A stretch of DNA of 64,000 nt from Brachypodium distachyon (Eukaryota; Streptophyta; Magnoliopsida; Poales; Poaceae). Positions within the stretch are counted from its first letter, which is position 1. Every line of letters begins with the position of its first letter. The DNA lies in the NCBI RefSeq assembly GCF_000005505.3, contig NC_016131.3:64899355-64963354 (forward strand), given 5' to 3'. Under the pieces are notes generated by a model. It had not been told where the DNA came from, ran no database searches, and saw nothing but the letters and a program-made list of their open reading frames with translations. Shown here piece by piece: positions 1 through 11,279 of the stretch. Made by a program: the position numbers and the translations under genes.

Positions 1-409
1 AGCCCAGCGGCACAGCGAGGAGGGCAAGCGCGGCGAGGTGAGGGCAGGCGAGCTCACTGCAGCGCTGGGGAGAGTCAGCGCGACGTCTCCCGGCGGGATG
101 TCAGGCAGCGGCGGCAGAACAAGCTCGGTTGGGCTCTATTATGGGAAGAGATCAAAGGAAGAGAGAGAAATAACAGTTTGGGTATTTTGACTCGGCGGTG
201 GCAGTTTGGCTGCTATTTTCACGAAGTATCCGGTAGCCGGACGCGTAGATTATCAAAAGCTGCGGAAGTACCTTCTACACGTACTTTTATCCATATAACT
301 AAAAGCATCTTCGGGCTTTGGTCAAAGAGTCTGTCCAAATCTTTATTTGTTTGGACTTCAGCTTTTTTCCGTGAAAAGCTGATCTAAAAGCCGAAACAAA
401 CGGAGCCTT
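1..409. other. Left edge, no supported gene
   Basis: The first 130 bases are GC-rich, and on the minus strand they read open as a proline/serine/leucine-rich stretch without a recognisable domain. This could be 5' exon or leader of a minus-strand gene lying off the left edge, but nothing proves it. From about 180 to 409 the sequence is AT-richer. It ends in a motif (390-408, 'gaaacaaacggagcctta') resembling the ends of short hAT-like grass MITEs. I could not find the partner end. Confidence 0.3.
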
Positions 410-424
410 AGACAGATAGAGTTG
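410..424. repeat. Target-site duplication of LINE, copy at its 3' side
   Basis: The 15 bases 410-424 (agacagatagagttg) match 2152-2166 (agatagatagacttg) with two mismatches. They lie exactly at the poly-T (minus-strand poly-A) end of the LINE remnant, so they read as its target-site duplication. Confidence 0.7.
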
Positions 425-2151
425 TTTTTTTAGATGATCAGGGGCTCGCCCCCCGATCCCAACTTTTTTCATTGAGACCCATTGTGGGGCCAAAATCGCA
501 GCTGTAGCATAACAAGTTTGTGTCGCAAAAGATCAAAAGCTATTTCCTCGCTAAACCTATCTTTCTAGCAAAAGCAGCTATGGAGTTCATTAAGGACGAC
601 GTCGGCGAATTCAGCGAGCCTCGCAGGATCGAGGAAGATCTTGGGAGCATCGCCATCTTCTTCTTCTTCATGGGGGACGGCTGCGGAGAGGAGCCACCAG
701 CGTCCAGTGGGGAGGTCGGGCTCAGGAGGGGCGCCTGGCGAGCATCCACGCGCAGAGGAGACTGGTGCGTGTCGGAGATCTTCAACTCGGCGTAGTCTCC
801 AAGGAGCGTGTTGTCAGGCCTTGACGCCAGCGAGCAGACTCTACCTCTAGTAGAGCTGAAAGCCGCTAGCGCCAGCCCAAGAGAGGGGGTGCCTTCAGCA
901 CCGAGCGGAGGAGGGAGCAGAAACCCTCGACCTGTTCCAAAACCTCCAGCTTGCAGATAATCTTCCATTTCTAGAGTGTTCGGAGGATAAGCCACCACAA
1001 TTGGTTAGAGCTTATCCAAACAGCATTATCAGAAATAAAGCTATTTCTAAATTTTCAGATACACCAAAGAATAGCAACACATATAGAATTCAAAGCTCCA
1101 TGCTTCTTGTGAGAAATCCATAATCTGGCAATGGATTCTAGATCAGCCCCCAGCTGTTTATGAAATGGAGGGAAACTGTTTGCCAAATAATTTTAGCAAC
1201 TACACATTCAAAAAAGAGATGTTGAACAGTTTCATTTTCAGCACAGAAAACACAGCTCTCTGGTTTCTCTATATGTCTTTTCTTCAGGTTATCTTTGGTC
1301 ATAATCTTATTATGGGAGACCAGCCACAGAAAAACCTGAACTCTGGGTGGTACAGGGATTGACCAAAGAGAGAGCTAGAAGAATACTGACCTGAAGCAGT
1401 GTACTGCTAGATAAGAGAATCTGTGTCCTCTCTAAGCATTATGCTACAAGCAATCTGTTTTAAGGCATACCAAGATTCCATCATGGTTCGGGAAAAGGTT
1501 CTTCTAAAAGTAAGTTTCAGATTTTGTCCATCCCAAACGTCAGCAATGATGGCATTACATTCATTGCAGATAATATAAAAAGGCCAAAACTGTACTGCAA
1601 GAGAAGAGGTACCAAATCAAGTATCTTCCCAGAACTTGATTTTGGTTCCATCTCTAACAACCCACCTATAGCCAAATCTGGCAGCTTTGGTGGCCCACAT
1701 CACTCCTTTCCAGAAGTACTGTGAGACACCATAAGTTTTGCTACAAAAGATATTGGGAGTGGTCCCATATTTGTTATCAACTATTGTTCTCCAGATCTTT
1801 CCTTCACTAGAGATGTATCTTTTGACCCATAAAGTTAGGAGGAAAAGGTTAAGATTCTGGAGATCAGGGACACCTGGTCCACCAAACACCTTTTTCATAC
1901 TAACTAGTGACCAGTTGGCCAGGTGGAGCTTCCTGTGCCCCTCAAAATCATTCCAGAGGCAGTGAGCCATTTGGGTGTTTATCAGGTGCAGGGCCCACTT
2001 GGAGAATTTAAAGAAGCAAGTAAATGGGTATGCTAGCTAGACAGGATTTGATCAATACCAGTCTGCTTGCATAAGAAGTTTGCCTGCATAAGAAAAAAGT
2101 TTTCCTCTCCAGCCAGCAATCCTCTTAATGATCTTATCTACTAGAGGTTGT
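425..2151 (-). mobile_element. 5'-truncated non-LTR retrotransposon (LINE)
   Basis: On the minus strand this is the 3' third of a plant LINE ORF2. Around 2140-1960 the frame-broken translation reads like the end of a LINE reverse transcriptase (VDKIIKRIAGWRGK). From 1970 to 1617 an open stretch of 117 codons gives the post-RT region typical of grass LINEs (GGPGVPDLQNLNL, WVKRY, FWKGVMWATKAA, FWED). The zinc-binding RT region follows, broken by stops. The 3' untranslated part at 425-520 ends in a run of T on the plus strand, meaning a minus-strand poly-A tail. A 15-bp imperfect target duplication flanks the element. It is 5'-truncated and has many stops, so it is dead. Family identity rests on motif recognition. 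The boundaries rest on the tail and duplication. Confidence 0.8.
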
Positions 2152-2166
2152 AGATAGATAGACTTG
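2152..2166. repeat. Target-site duplication of LINE, copy at its truncated 5' side
   Basis: Partner of 410-424, with two mismatches over 15 bases. It marks the truncation point of the LINE. Confidence 0.7.
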
Positions 2167-2226
2167 TTTTCGTTGCCAGCGGCAACTGTTCATGTATTCA
2201 CGAGGGCACCAATGCACTATTTTTTA

Positions 2227-2339
2227 CTTCCTTCGTTCCATAACTCTTGTCGAAATATTACATGTATTTAGACACTTTTTACGAATAGATACATCTAGTT
2301 TTGAGCAAATTTGAGACAAGAATTATGAAACGGAGCGAG
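2227..2339. mobile_element. Stowaway-type MITE
   Basis: The left end (cttccttcgttccataa) and right end (ttatgaaacggagcgag) are inverted repeats flanked by TA on both sides. The 113-bp AT-rich core carries the usual 'gtatttagacactttttacg' type sequence. This is the Stowaway (Tc1/mariner-derived) architecture, non-coding. Confidence 0.8.
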
Positions 2340-2344
2340 TATTT

Positions 2345-3266
2345 ATTTTCTCACTAGGTCAGTCAATCCACAAGCTCGTCCATATGAAAGCTAGGCGTTG
2401 CAATGAAACCAGTTTATTCTCGATTAGGTAGATCAGGTCTCAAGCAACTTAGGATTGACAATACTCGCCACACAATAGCTTGGACTGATGATACTCTGAG
2501 TCCACTTCTTCAGACTCAGTGGGCAGAAGTACCATTGTGCTTACTCCTGTAGCCTCTGAAAGTTATAGTCTTACTTAACTCTTGTTTTTGCCAGGTTTTG
2601 AATAGTTGGAAGTTATTACCATTGTGCCTTTTCTTCATCATTTGCAGTCTCCAAACAAGTCAAATCAGTGCAAACTTTCAATACAACAACTGAGTGAAAA
2701 CCTAGGAACATTTTGACACAGTTTGTCATACTGAATTACAACTTCTAAAAGGATCTTCCACAATGTACAACTGTATACTAAATTCCCGACACTTATTATG
2801 GATTGGAGGGAGTAGTAAAAAGTGAAGGTCAAATGTGTTGTAAGGCAGTGACTAGAAATCAGGTCGCTTTGTGAACTGAGCCTAGCCTCATGTCGTCTGG
2901 TTATTTGTGGTGAAATCAGCCCACTCAGGTTCAAGTCCCAGACTTGACGTGGGTGTCACGTTTCTCTGGATTATTACAAAATTTAACCGGCGCTATTCTT
3001 ATAGTCTGTGCTCCGTACGTCTTTTTTGCTGAACCATACATCTTTTTCCTACCTTGGTATATGGCATGCAGTTCTGTATGTTTCAAAAAAAGAAATACTG
3101 AATAACACCCTCCACGTGTTCCAGCATTTTGGCAAGTAATAAGATGGCACTACCTAATTGGATAAAACCATAGTTATAGAGATCCAAACCAGCCAATTTA
3201 GAAAGAGGGGGAGTGTAAAATGGACATTCGAGCCTATCCAATATTATCCTAATCCCGTATATAAGA
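2345..3266. other. Intergenic, no gene seen
   Basis: AT-rich, no open frame with recognisable protein. At 2880-2990 there is a sequence with an RNA-polymerase-III B-box-like motif (ggttcaagtccc, near 2928). It could be a tRNA-derived SINE remnant, but I could not place an A box or ends. Confidence 0.4.
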
Positions 3267-3268
3267 TA

Positions 3269-3509
3269 CTCCCTTCATTTTACAAAGGTTGGCGTATTTT
3301 GTTTCGTTAAGACAAGACTTTGACCGATGAAAACTTCGTTGAAATGTATTTTTTCATACATGAAATTTATATCGATGCATTCGTCTTTAAAAGTTCTTTC
3401 TAATGATCATGGTTTCGTAACATATAAATTACATATTGATAGAGTAATTTTTGTTCAAAAACTTGTCTTAACGAAACAAAATACGCGAACCTTTGTACAA
3501 AGGAGGGAG
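3269..3509. mobile_element. Stowaway-type MITE (about 240 bp)
   Basis: Flanked by TA. The left end (ctcccttcattttacaaagg) and right end (ctttgtacaaaggagggag) are inverted repeats. Nearly symmetrical inner arms (gttaagacaag near 3307, cttgtcttaac near 3463) show that most of the element can fold into a hairpin. Confidence 0.75.
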
Positions 3510-4516
3510 TATTGTATTACTAACATTAAGTGGTTTAGGATTGAGAAAGTATCCAATAAAAAAAATCCAAGGATGAGCCTTTGGATTTCCTAGCCGGCCG
3601 ATTATCCAACTCTCACCTGCTGCCATCCGAGTTTTGATAGAATTTTATTACACATGGATATTATCTTTCTTTGTAGAGTAAAATACATCAATAGTTCATA
3701 AATTTGGAGTGAATAAACTGATTAGACCACGAACTCAAAAAACGGACAGATAAACCATAAATTCGGATTTGTGATATAGTTTAGTCCAAATGGGAAGGCT
3801 AAGAGTGGACACGTGGCCGCCACGTCAGACTAAGCTAGGTTTTCTCAGAGTTTTTTCTGTTGCAAAAAACAACCATCTTATATTTTGAAACAGACGGAGT
3901 AAAATATAAGTCAGCGTTACTACTTAACGGTTGTTTCGCAAAGGTATAAATTACTGCAAATGGAGAATGGAAGCTACTGGTGTGGTGTAGTGTACTGCGC
4001 CTACAAATGCCTAACTGGCTAGCAAATGCATGACCCCTTCAAGACCACGAGGCAATTTAAAAAACGGCAAACTATGTTGACTAGTTGTACTTTTGCTTGT
4101 ACTGGGCTACCTAACTGCGCCCTCGCCTGTCATGTGCTTGGAAAATGGTCTCCTTCTTTGAACATACAATGATGGAAAACTAACCCTGTCTTATATAACT
4201 AACTAAATTCCTGTTCTTTTTCCAGGAACAATGCTGCAAATTCAGAATGATTTGATACGTGGTTTGGAAGATACCGGAAAAATGGTCACGAAGCTCCACA
4301 TCTGACAAAAGTGGAAGATGCAGAGAAGTCCATGTCGGTCAACAGCATCTCTAGATAGTAGAAAAGTCCTCCCGACCGTTTGACTCGATGACGCTGCCTT
4401 TTGCATGCCATGAAGACTTTTGATATGGAATATCTCCAGCAAAATCGGAGCCTTGTACATGCACGCGAGAAATGCATTAATTGCAGAGGTGAACTCCTCG
4501 ATCGGTAATCAAATCA
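3510..4516. other. Intergenic; possible short gene relic
   Basis: Mostly AT-rich with a partial MITE terminus near 3890-3901 (acagacggagta). Between 4204 and 4300 the plus strand reads an open, hydrophilic helix-like stretch (NDLIRGLEDTGKMVTK) that begins right after an intron-acceptor-like sequence and then hits stops. It may be a gene fragment. I do not recognise it. Confidence 0.3.
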
Positions 4517-4518
4517 TA

Positions 4519-4634
4519 CTCGTCCGTAACATAACATATTAAGTGATTTAAGTTTGTCCAAATATGAATGTATCTATGACTAAAAAACGTTAAATAAATA
4601 TAACAAAAAATTATTTAATATGAGACGGAGGAAG
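4519..4634. mobile_element. Stowaway-type MITE
   Basis: TA-flanked, inverted ends (ctcgtccgtaa / gagacggaggaag). The core includes the arms 'taagtgatttaagtttgtcc' and 'aaattatttaatatgagacg'. A relative lies at 15938-16046, and half of another copy at 4870-4930. Confidence 0.7.
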
Positions 4635-4869
4635 TAATCTACTGTAGTTTCGTGGTGATCACGGCAGACCAGCTGCCAAGCACATCCTCTCTTTTGGGTC
4701 AGTTCCAGCGTGAGCCGTCAGGTTAGACCTGGGTGGCTAGAGTAGTATATTTGAGAGATATTGTTTTTAGCTTTGCACTTCAAGGAACACTAGAGATATG
4801 TACCACAGTACCAGCAAGAAGATAATCCGCACGGTCAAATGAGAAGAGTCATTGCAAATGCTTGGTTTT

Positions 4870-4930
4870 TAAGACATAGATATATTCATATTTGAACAAA
4901 TTTGAGTCACTTAATATGGGACGGAGGAAG
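4870..4930. mobile_element. Half of a Stowaway-type MITE
   Basis: Only the right half is present (atttgagtcacttaatatgg, acggaggaag, then TA). The matching left half is missing, so this is a solo remnant of the family also found at 4519-4634. Confidence 0.55.
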
Positions 4931-5315
4931 TAGTTAATTAAGCACATTTTTTGGAAAGATTTGACGGCTGACGACCTTGTCTCTGCTCTGCCCTGTTTAT
5001 GACATATACTCCTCGCGCTTCAGTCTTGGATGGGCGGGAAAGCGGCTAAGACAAGCCGGTGAACGTTCTCTAAATAATTTTTCCGAAATTAACTAAGCAG
5101 CATGTCGATTACAAGTTGTCACCATCCATTCTAGCCTTCCAAAACCTGCCAAACTTGGCCCAGCAAGAACTCTGGTGCGTACGTTCTCCAGTTACCAGCA
5201 AAACAGTAACTGATTTGCTGTCAAGTAGTACGAAGAAATTTGTTTTCCTAGCTACGTTCCACAAAGACGTCGTCCCGCTCTCGCCATATCTCCACGTACC
5301 GCGCGCGTCCGGCAT

Positions 5316-5330
5316 CCTCTATATATATCC
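5316..5330 (+). promoter_or_regulatory. Probable TATA box of the LBD gene
   Basis: A tatatata run at about 5320-5327 in a GC-rich promoter, roughly 155 bases upstream of the ATG at 5477. Position and sequence fit a plant core promoter. No transcript evidence is available here. Confidence 0.55.
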
Positions 5331-5476
5331 CGATGTATACTCGCTCCGTCTCAATCAGGAAGTTTAACTCACATCCATCGATCTCGCCGCCGCCGCGTCT
5401 AAACTCTCCTCCTCACTGCTCCTTAACCCCCGGTTGGCCGGCCGGTACGGTTACGTACATGTATTAAACATCGGTC

Positions 5477-6211
5477 ATGGAGTACAGCAACGAGGCCACG
5501 AACACGGCGGCGCCGCGAAGGCCTTCCATGTCGCCGCCGTCGTCGAGGCCGGTGTCGTCGTCATGCTCGCCGCCGCCCCCTGCAGTGTTCCCGCTGGCGT
5601 CGTCGTCGCCGACCGTGGTGCTGAGCCCGTGCGCGGCGTGCAAGCTGCTCCGCCGCCGCTGCGCCGACGGCTGCATGCTCGCGCCCTACTTCCCCCCGAC
5701 GGACCCCGCCAAGTTCACCACCGCCCACCGCGTCTTCGGCGCCAGCAACATCATCAAGCTCCTCCAGGTACTACTTAATTTCCCATTACACGCTCCCAAA
5801 ATACACGCTACTAGAATTACTAAATGTGCTGATGAATGATGATGCGATTGTGAATCTCAGGAATTGCCGGAGAGCGCGCGGGCGGACGCGGTGAGCAGCA
5901 TGGTGTACGAGGCGGAGGCGCGGCTGCGGGACCCGGTGTACGGGTGCGCGGGGGCGGTGTGCCGGCTGCAGGAGGAGGCCAACGACCTCAAGGTGCGCCT
6001 GGCGCGCGCGCAGGCCGATCTCCTCAGCGTCCAGGCGCAGCACGCCAACCTCCTCGCCCTCGTCTGCGTCGAGCTTGCCCGCTATCAGCAGCCGCATCCG
6101 TCGCCGCCTCCACTCGTCGACGACGGCCTGGATCACGGCGCGATGTACCAGTCACTCTATGATTCGGACCTCGACCTGGCGGCGTGGGAAGAGACCCGGC
6201 TCTGGACCTGA
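5477..6211 (+). CDS. LOB-domain (LBD) transcription factor, LBD1/LBD11-type
   Basis: Two exons, 5477-5767 and 5861-6211, joined by a GT-AG intron of 93 bases, give 213 residues. LBD proteins are plant-specific nuclear DNA-binding factors acting in boundary formation, lateral organ and vascular development. Residues 52-66 hold the zinc-binding C-x2-C-x6-C-x3-C block (PCAACKLLRRRC then ADGC). Residues 87-97 hold the GAS block (FGASNIIKLLQ). After the intron comes DPVYGCAGAV and a leucine-spaced coiled coil (LQEEANDLKVRLARAQ), which makes this a class I member able to dimerise. The intron between GAS block and coiled coil is at the family's usual place. The N-terminus (residues 1-48) is Ser/Pro-rich and variable, and the C-terminus is acidic. 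The chosen start is the first ATG in frame after the leader. The match to Arabidopsis LBD1/LBD11 over the LOB domain is strong; exact orthology is inference. Confidence 0.95.
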
Positions 6212-8646
6212 TCGATCACCGTAGCATGCCGGCTTGCCGGTCGGCCAGTTTACGAGCTAGTAGTACTGGCATGGAGTTATAGTACTTAGACTAGTTACGC
6301 TCGTCGGAGGTACGATATATATGTCGATATTTTACCACCCGAGTGACACTCGTGTGGTCTCGTGTCCGCCCATGTGCAACCGTCACGATTACGCGGTACA
6401 CGGCAGATACTCCTATATATAGGATACAACATATGTTCTTGAATTCAATTCAAATATTGTGATAGACATACATGCATGCATCATTCAGTTCCGGTACACA
6501 CGAAATGTTGACGAATTAATATATTGGTACCTCCAGAACGTATAATATCAGCTGGGTTAATTAATCAGCTGGCCATTGCTGAGCCTGAGTTTTTGCTATC
6601 GCCAAACGAAACGATTGGTCCAACAATGCTACGATACCAGCCTAACACTCGACTACCGTACGGTACTACAAGTACTGGTGCCTGGTGGTCGGCGGCTCAA
6701 ATGTAAGTACGTACGTACCAAACTCGAACGAACGTTTCAGTTGCGAGCTTAGAAAATCAACACACGCGCGCACATATAAGAACTGAAAAAGTCACCCACG
6801 ATGCGGTCGAAGAGAGAGTATGTGACTGAATAACAACTCGTTGTTTTGTGTGGAACGTCCGAGCGTGTGCAACATCCCACCTGACAGGTGTAAAACCACT
6901 CGGCACGCGCGTGAAACGATGCTCCCGTGCTGCCATGCATGAATGGACGGGACTCACCATCACAGCGGACGGAGCCCAAAAGAGACCAAAAGCAGGCTGC
7001 CGAACTCTATCTCCAATCTCTACCTGGACCGTCTTAATTAACTAGCGGTTTTATACCAAGTCTCTGCTCTGATCGTTTCGCGGTCATCGTCGTCGGCTAT
7101 TTTTTGAACTAACAGTTAGTAGGTTGTAATTTATTGGGAGTGACTATTTTTTGGTCGACTATTTATCCATCCAATCAAGATTTTCTCATCATTTATATTC
7201 GGATGAGTTTCACACGAATCTCAGTGATTGAATCGGACGTTTGTTAGCATCGATTTAGAAATAATTATTTTTCGGTCGCTTTACAAAATAGCAAAACCGT
7301 AATTTCTTTGTGTATGCTTTGCTGTCATCGTTTACTACTCCTACTTACAGTACAGTATAGCTAGTAGCCTGCTGGTGTAGAATTAGCGTGCATGGGTTGT
7401 CCAAATCATGCCGCATGGATCCAAACATCTCTTGGCTCCGCATGCAGAATGTCTAATGCAGACCCCACAAACGTCCAGACTTGTTCCCTACCTGTTGGAA
7501 TTTTGATGGCAGGCGATGGCTGATAGAGTATTGATTGACGAGGCGAAAGAGTAACCATATATTTTATTCGTCCCGTGTCGTTTTTCTACGGCTCTTGCTA
7601 ATTCTCATATGTCCGAATCTTTTTATGATCTCTCTCTCTCTCTTCTGATGATGCTCTGGCCTTTGGTCTAACCGGTGCAGCCTCGCAACAAGTCCTCAAT
7701 GGCAGGTACGGTAGGGGGGCCATGTTGTATCATCTACCGAGAATGTTGGAATCGTCCTTGTATATGTCCTCTTTTATTTTCCATCCTACCCTGTAAATTG
7801 CTGGTTTTGCCTCGTTTCGACAAAATGTTTGGTGTGGTGGCTGATTTTTGGCCGCCGTAATCCCCTTAAAAGAGACGGAGGGAGTATAATATTTGAAGAT
7901 GCAACTTGACAGAGAGAAAGACTATCACAAGAGTTTGCAAGAAGTTATACTCCATGTTACAGTTTTTATGAAATTTAGAAAATGTGCATATCCTAACAAA
8001 TCTCTTTCAGCAATACTGCAGGCCAAACAGTAACCTGTAATTTTTCTCACAGGAACGGATTTTCTCCATTCCTTTTCTCTAAAATTTCCCTTCTTGCGGT
8101 GTATCTTGTGCGGTTAAAACACCTAACGTTTCTTTGCATGTGTCCAGTCCTACTAGTACCTATCCAACACGTGTGAGCGACGTCGGCATGGTCTATTTTG
8201 CGTGTCTTCTATCATGGATGCACAAAGAGAAAAGTTCATTTTTTTTCATCTCTCATCTATTGTTAAAGTGTAGGTTTCATTTTTTTTAGTGCGAACTTCA
8301 GTCCTCAACTGCTACTAATTAATACAATAATTACCCGGTTTTAGGAGTGGCGGGATGAAGTTCACAAAAAAAGAAAAATTAAGGGACGAAACATGATAGA
8401 ATGGCGGGACGAAAAATACATTTATCTCGCTCACAGAGACGGGATGAGTCTCAATATCCCTCTATGACCGACCTTGTTATGGTATACCCGCATCCAACTT
8501 CTCTCGCTCGATCTGATAAGCTGCTTGTTTTTTTTCTTTTGTCAAAGATAAATCATCTTATCTCTATTACTAATTTACCAGTAAAATCAGAAGTCATAAA
8601 AAATTTCATCCAACCGACTAAATCCAACGTCTCGTATTCTTCCAAC
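6212..8646. other. Intergenic, no gene seen
   Basis: About 2.4 kb with only short meaningless frames. It contains a CT-rich microsatellite near 7629-7643 and a solo MITE terminus (agacggagggagtata) at 7873-7888. The first few hundred bases probably hold the LBD 3' untranslated region. Confidence 0.5.
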
Positions 8647-8663
8647 AACTAGCATGGTGTCCC
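8647..8663. repeat. Target-site duplication of retroposon, left copy
   Basis: aactagcatggtgtccc, matching 9415-9431 with a single mismatch over 17 bases. Confidence 0.75.
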
Positions 8664-9414
8664 AGTTTAAGGATCCGCGGCGATCTCATCTGCCACCAAC
8701 CACACCGGCCAAGCCGCCGATCCCTGCCTCCTCCATCCACTGCTCAGGTGACGGGAGGGGGTGGGGACCCCGGTGCTTCGGCTCCCGCCTGTAGTTAGTG
8801 TTTTTCTTGGGGTGTTGCTTCCATGGAGGAGACGACGCCGCGTCGGAATAATTTGCCTCTGCTTTTCCTCCATCTTGGCGTCGCTTCAACCGGTGGCGTC
8901 GAGGGGCAGGTAGCCCGGTCGTCTCGCCGATCTCTGGATTCGGTGAGATTCGTGTCTGGTGGTTGTCGGTCGGCACTCTCACGGGTGGCGATCATGTCGT
9001 CTGTTGTTGTTGTGTTTGCTTCCTTGCAATTGGACGAGTGGATGATGGTAGGCGATGGTGTTCCTCTTCTTCAACTGCGTCGGATGAAGTTGATGGCGTC
9101 AAGTTCTGGTGACCACAGGGAAGATCCTCGGCCGACGTGCCACAAAGTTTCGGTCTCGTCGCTTGCGGCGACCCTGTTCATCGGCTCATAAAGCATCCTT
9201 GTATGCGATGGTGCTCTCACAGATCTGGGTTTGACAGCTGTTCGCCTCTTTTTGTGGCGCCGCCGGCAACAGACGCTGGTGGACAACGTTTCAGCGAGAC
9301 ACAAGTTACTTTGTGCAAAGTTGCTTGATAAGCATGTTTGTGCCATGCCGTGACCATATGTGTAATCTCTGCAAGTGGATTGTCTAATGAAATATATGGT
9401 TACTTCAAAAAAAA
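8664..9414 (+). mobile_element. Poly(A) retroposon (LINE 3' end or SINE-like)
   Basis: A GC-rich 750-bp block ends in a run of A (9406-9416). It is bracketed by a 17-bp direct repeat with one mismatch, the signature of target-primed reverse transcription. The interior contains no intact protein domain. The longest frame (8823-9191) has no recognisable motifs and is probably chance coding in a GC-rich LINE 3' untranslated region. Whether this is a severely truncated LINE or a SINE-like element cannot be settled by eye. Confidence 0.7.
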
Positions 9415-9431
9415 AACTAGCACGGTGTCCC
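9415..9431. repeat. Target-site duplication of retroposon, right copy
   Basis: Partner of 8647-8663. It overlaps the CTAG terminus of a minus-strand Helitron end. Confidence 0.75.
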
Positions 9432-9446
9432 GCGCAATTGCGCGGA
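9417..9446 (-). mobile_element. Helitron 3' terminus (minus strand)
   Basis: Read on the minus strand, a perfect 16-base hairpin (ccgcgcaattgcgcgg, 9430-9445) is followed by gacaccgtgctag and then T. That is the hairpin-plus-CTAG terminus of grass Helitrons. The element body would extend to the right. Its 5' TC end was not located. Confidence 0.55.
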
Positions 9447-9856
9447 AAACATCTCTACATGTCGTATCCGGTGAAAACTCCATAAAAATAATGTGTAAAA
9501 TTTTCAAAAAAATCCTATAAAAAATCCACATGTTGGAGGTGTGGTGCTCTACAAACGTGGGAAATTTCAAGTTGAAAATGAAATACATTTGGAAGAAATT
9601 AAAAAGAAAAATATACAAACGAATAGTGTCATAACTGAAGGCCCATTATTCATGCTGAATTTGTTTTTTTCGCTGTTAACAAATGCAATTGAGTTTGGAC
9701 TTGAAATTTTACACACATGTAAAACATCATTTGTCTAACATATGATTATTTTTGGAGAATTTTTTGATCTTTTTCCGATGAATTTTCAAAGCTTTCACTA
9801 TAGAGGTGGTTTTCACTAGATATTTTTCCTAACTACTTTGGCTCACATATATACTA

Positions 9857-9953
9857 CTCCCTTCGATCTATAATAAGTGTCTCAGCTTTAGTATAACTTT
9901 GTACCGTACTAAGTTAGTAGAAAATTTAGACACTTATTATGGATCGGAGGAAG
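9857..9953. mobile_element. Stowaway-type MITE
   Basis: TA-flanked 97-bp element with inverted ends (ctcccttcgatctataataa / ttattatggatcggaggaag). The inner arms agtgtctca and agacactt support fold-back. Confidence 0.8.
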
Positions 9954-10051
9954 TATTACTATATTATTTCAAAAAACATCAAGTCAGTAATAGAAAGAGA
10001 AGATAGGTTGTTCGTGAGATGGAGCGCACATGCATGTATACATGTTCTGCT

Positions 10052-10558
10052 CCATCTGTATGTAGCCTCATCACCCTATGTTTCCACACGTATTGCCACA
10101 GAAAGAAAGAAAATCCACGCAAATTTTCGATCGATGGATTGCAATATTGATCTAGGTATTCATCGCAAAACAAATATTGCTCTAGGTAAGAAAATCCAAT
10201 CTAGTGGCCACTGTTAATATACAGATGGTGCCTAAATATCCATCTGTATATAGCTTCAGAGCCCTATGTTTTCATGCGTGTTGCGATAGAAAGAAAGATT
10301 ATCCAGGCAAAATTTCGATCGATGGATTGCAACATTGATCTACGTACATAAGAAAATCCATTCTAGTGGTCATTGTTAATATACAGATGGTGCCTAAATA
10401 TCCATCTGTATATAGCTTCAGAACCCTATGTTTCCACGCATGCTGCGATAGAAAGAAAGAAAATCCACGCAAAATTTTGATCGGTGGATTGCAACATTGA
10501 TCTAGGTAAGAAAATCCAATATAGTGGCTGCTGTTACACGGATGGTGCGTAAATAAAG
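10052..10558. repeat. Three-copy tandem repeat, unit about 160-190 bp
   Basis: Copies begin at 10052, 10240 and 10402, each with 'ccatctgtat(a/g)tagc'. They run through 'ccctatgttt', 'gaaagaaag', 'tcgatggattgca', 'ggtaagaaaatcca' and a boundary 'acagatggtgc'. Spacing is 188, 162 and about 157 bases. The first copy has an extra internal stretch in which a segment ('attgctctaggtaag') is repeated. It is non-coding. Confidence 0.85.
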
Positions 10559-11157
10559 TTTTTTCTGACAAATTTTCAATTTTTTTCAGATGAGTTTGTT
10601 TTTAACTTCTGAATTTTTGATGAAATACTTTCTATTTTTCTTAAGAACTTTCAATTTTGTTTGATGGGATTCCATATTTTACTTTCAGTTTTTTTTAAAA
10701 AGTTTTACTTTCAAATTTTTGGCGACATACTTTTTTTTTCTTGCTTTCACAAATTTAAATGGACTTTTTTTTTCTTTTTCCGAAAAGAGGAATGCCCCGG
10801 CCTCTGCATCAATTGATGCACACGGCCAAATTTATTACGAAGTTTGCAGTCATAGTACAGTTCAAGCATCACACAAAGTGAAAGTAAAAATCAGCCAGCG
10901 GAAAAGCAAGAAAATGGACTATATCGTGTTGTAGCAGGCTGGCCTGCTTTGATTTCAACCTCTTTCTAAAATAATTGTTGTTCTTCTTGCCTTTTGGGGC
11001 TTCCGGTGGACTGATTCCAGCCATCCACGTCCACCTGGATCGGCCACGTCTAGAAACTTAAAACAGTTTATGATCAACTCCGCTCAAGCCAAATCGGTAC
11101 GTTAAAATAGTTTTGAGATATACCTTCTCCGTTCAGTAAAAAATGTCTGAGATATAT
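10559..11157. other. Intergenic AT-rich, no gene seen
   Basis: Dominated by T-runs (10560-10790) and then ordinary sequence. A 35-base stretch (gagatata-cttctccgt-cagtaaaaaatgtct) occurs twice in tandem around 11114-11182, at the edge of the MITE that follows. Confidence 0.4.
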
Positions 11158-11279
11158 CTTCTCCGTCCAGTAAAAAATGTCTCAAGTTTTTAAATATTTA
11201 GATGTGTCTAGACATGACTTAGTGTATAGATGCATTCAAATTTAGTTAAAGTTGTGACGTCCTTTGTTGGATGGAGAGA
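11158..11279. mobile_element. Stowaway-type MITE, 'TTTGTTGGA' subfamily
   Basis: Left end cttctccgtccag..., right end cctttgttggatggagaga. The core (gtgtctagacatgacttagt, tgcattcaaatttag) is shared in opposite orientation with the elements at 50243, 57664 and 62132. Confidence 0.7.

Noticed and set aside
2880..2990. tRNA gene suggested by ggttcaagtccc
   Set aside because: No cloverleaf: no acceptor stem, D arm or anticodon arm can be folded around the B-box-like motif. At best it is a SINE remnant.
10052..10558. CRISPR-like repeat array
   Set aside because: Repeat units are contiguous and near 160-190 bp with no short regular repeat/spacer structure, and this is a plant nuclear genome.
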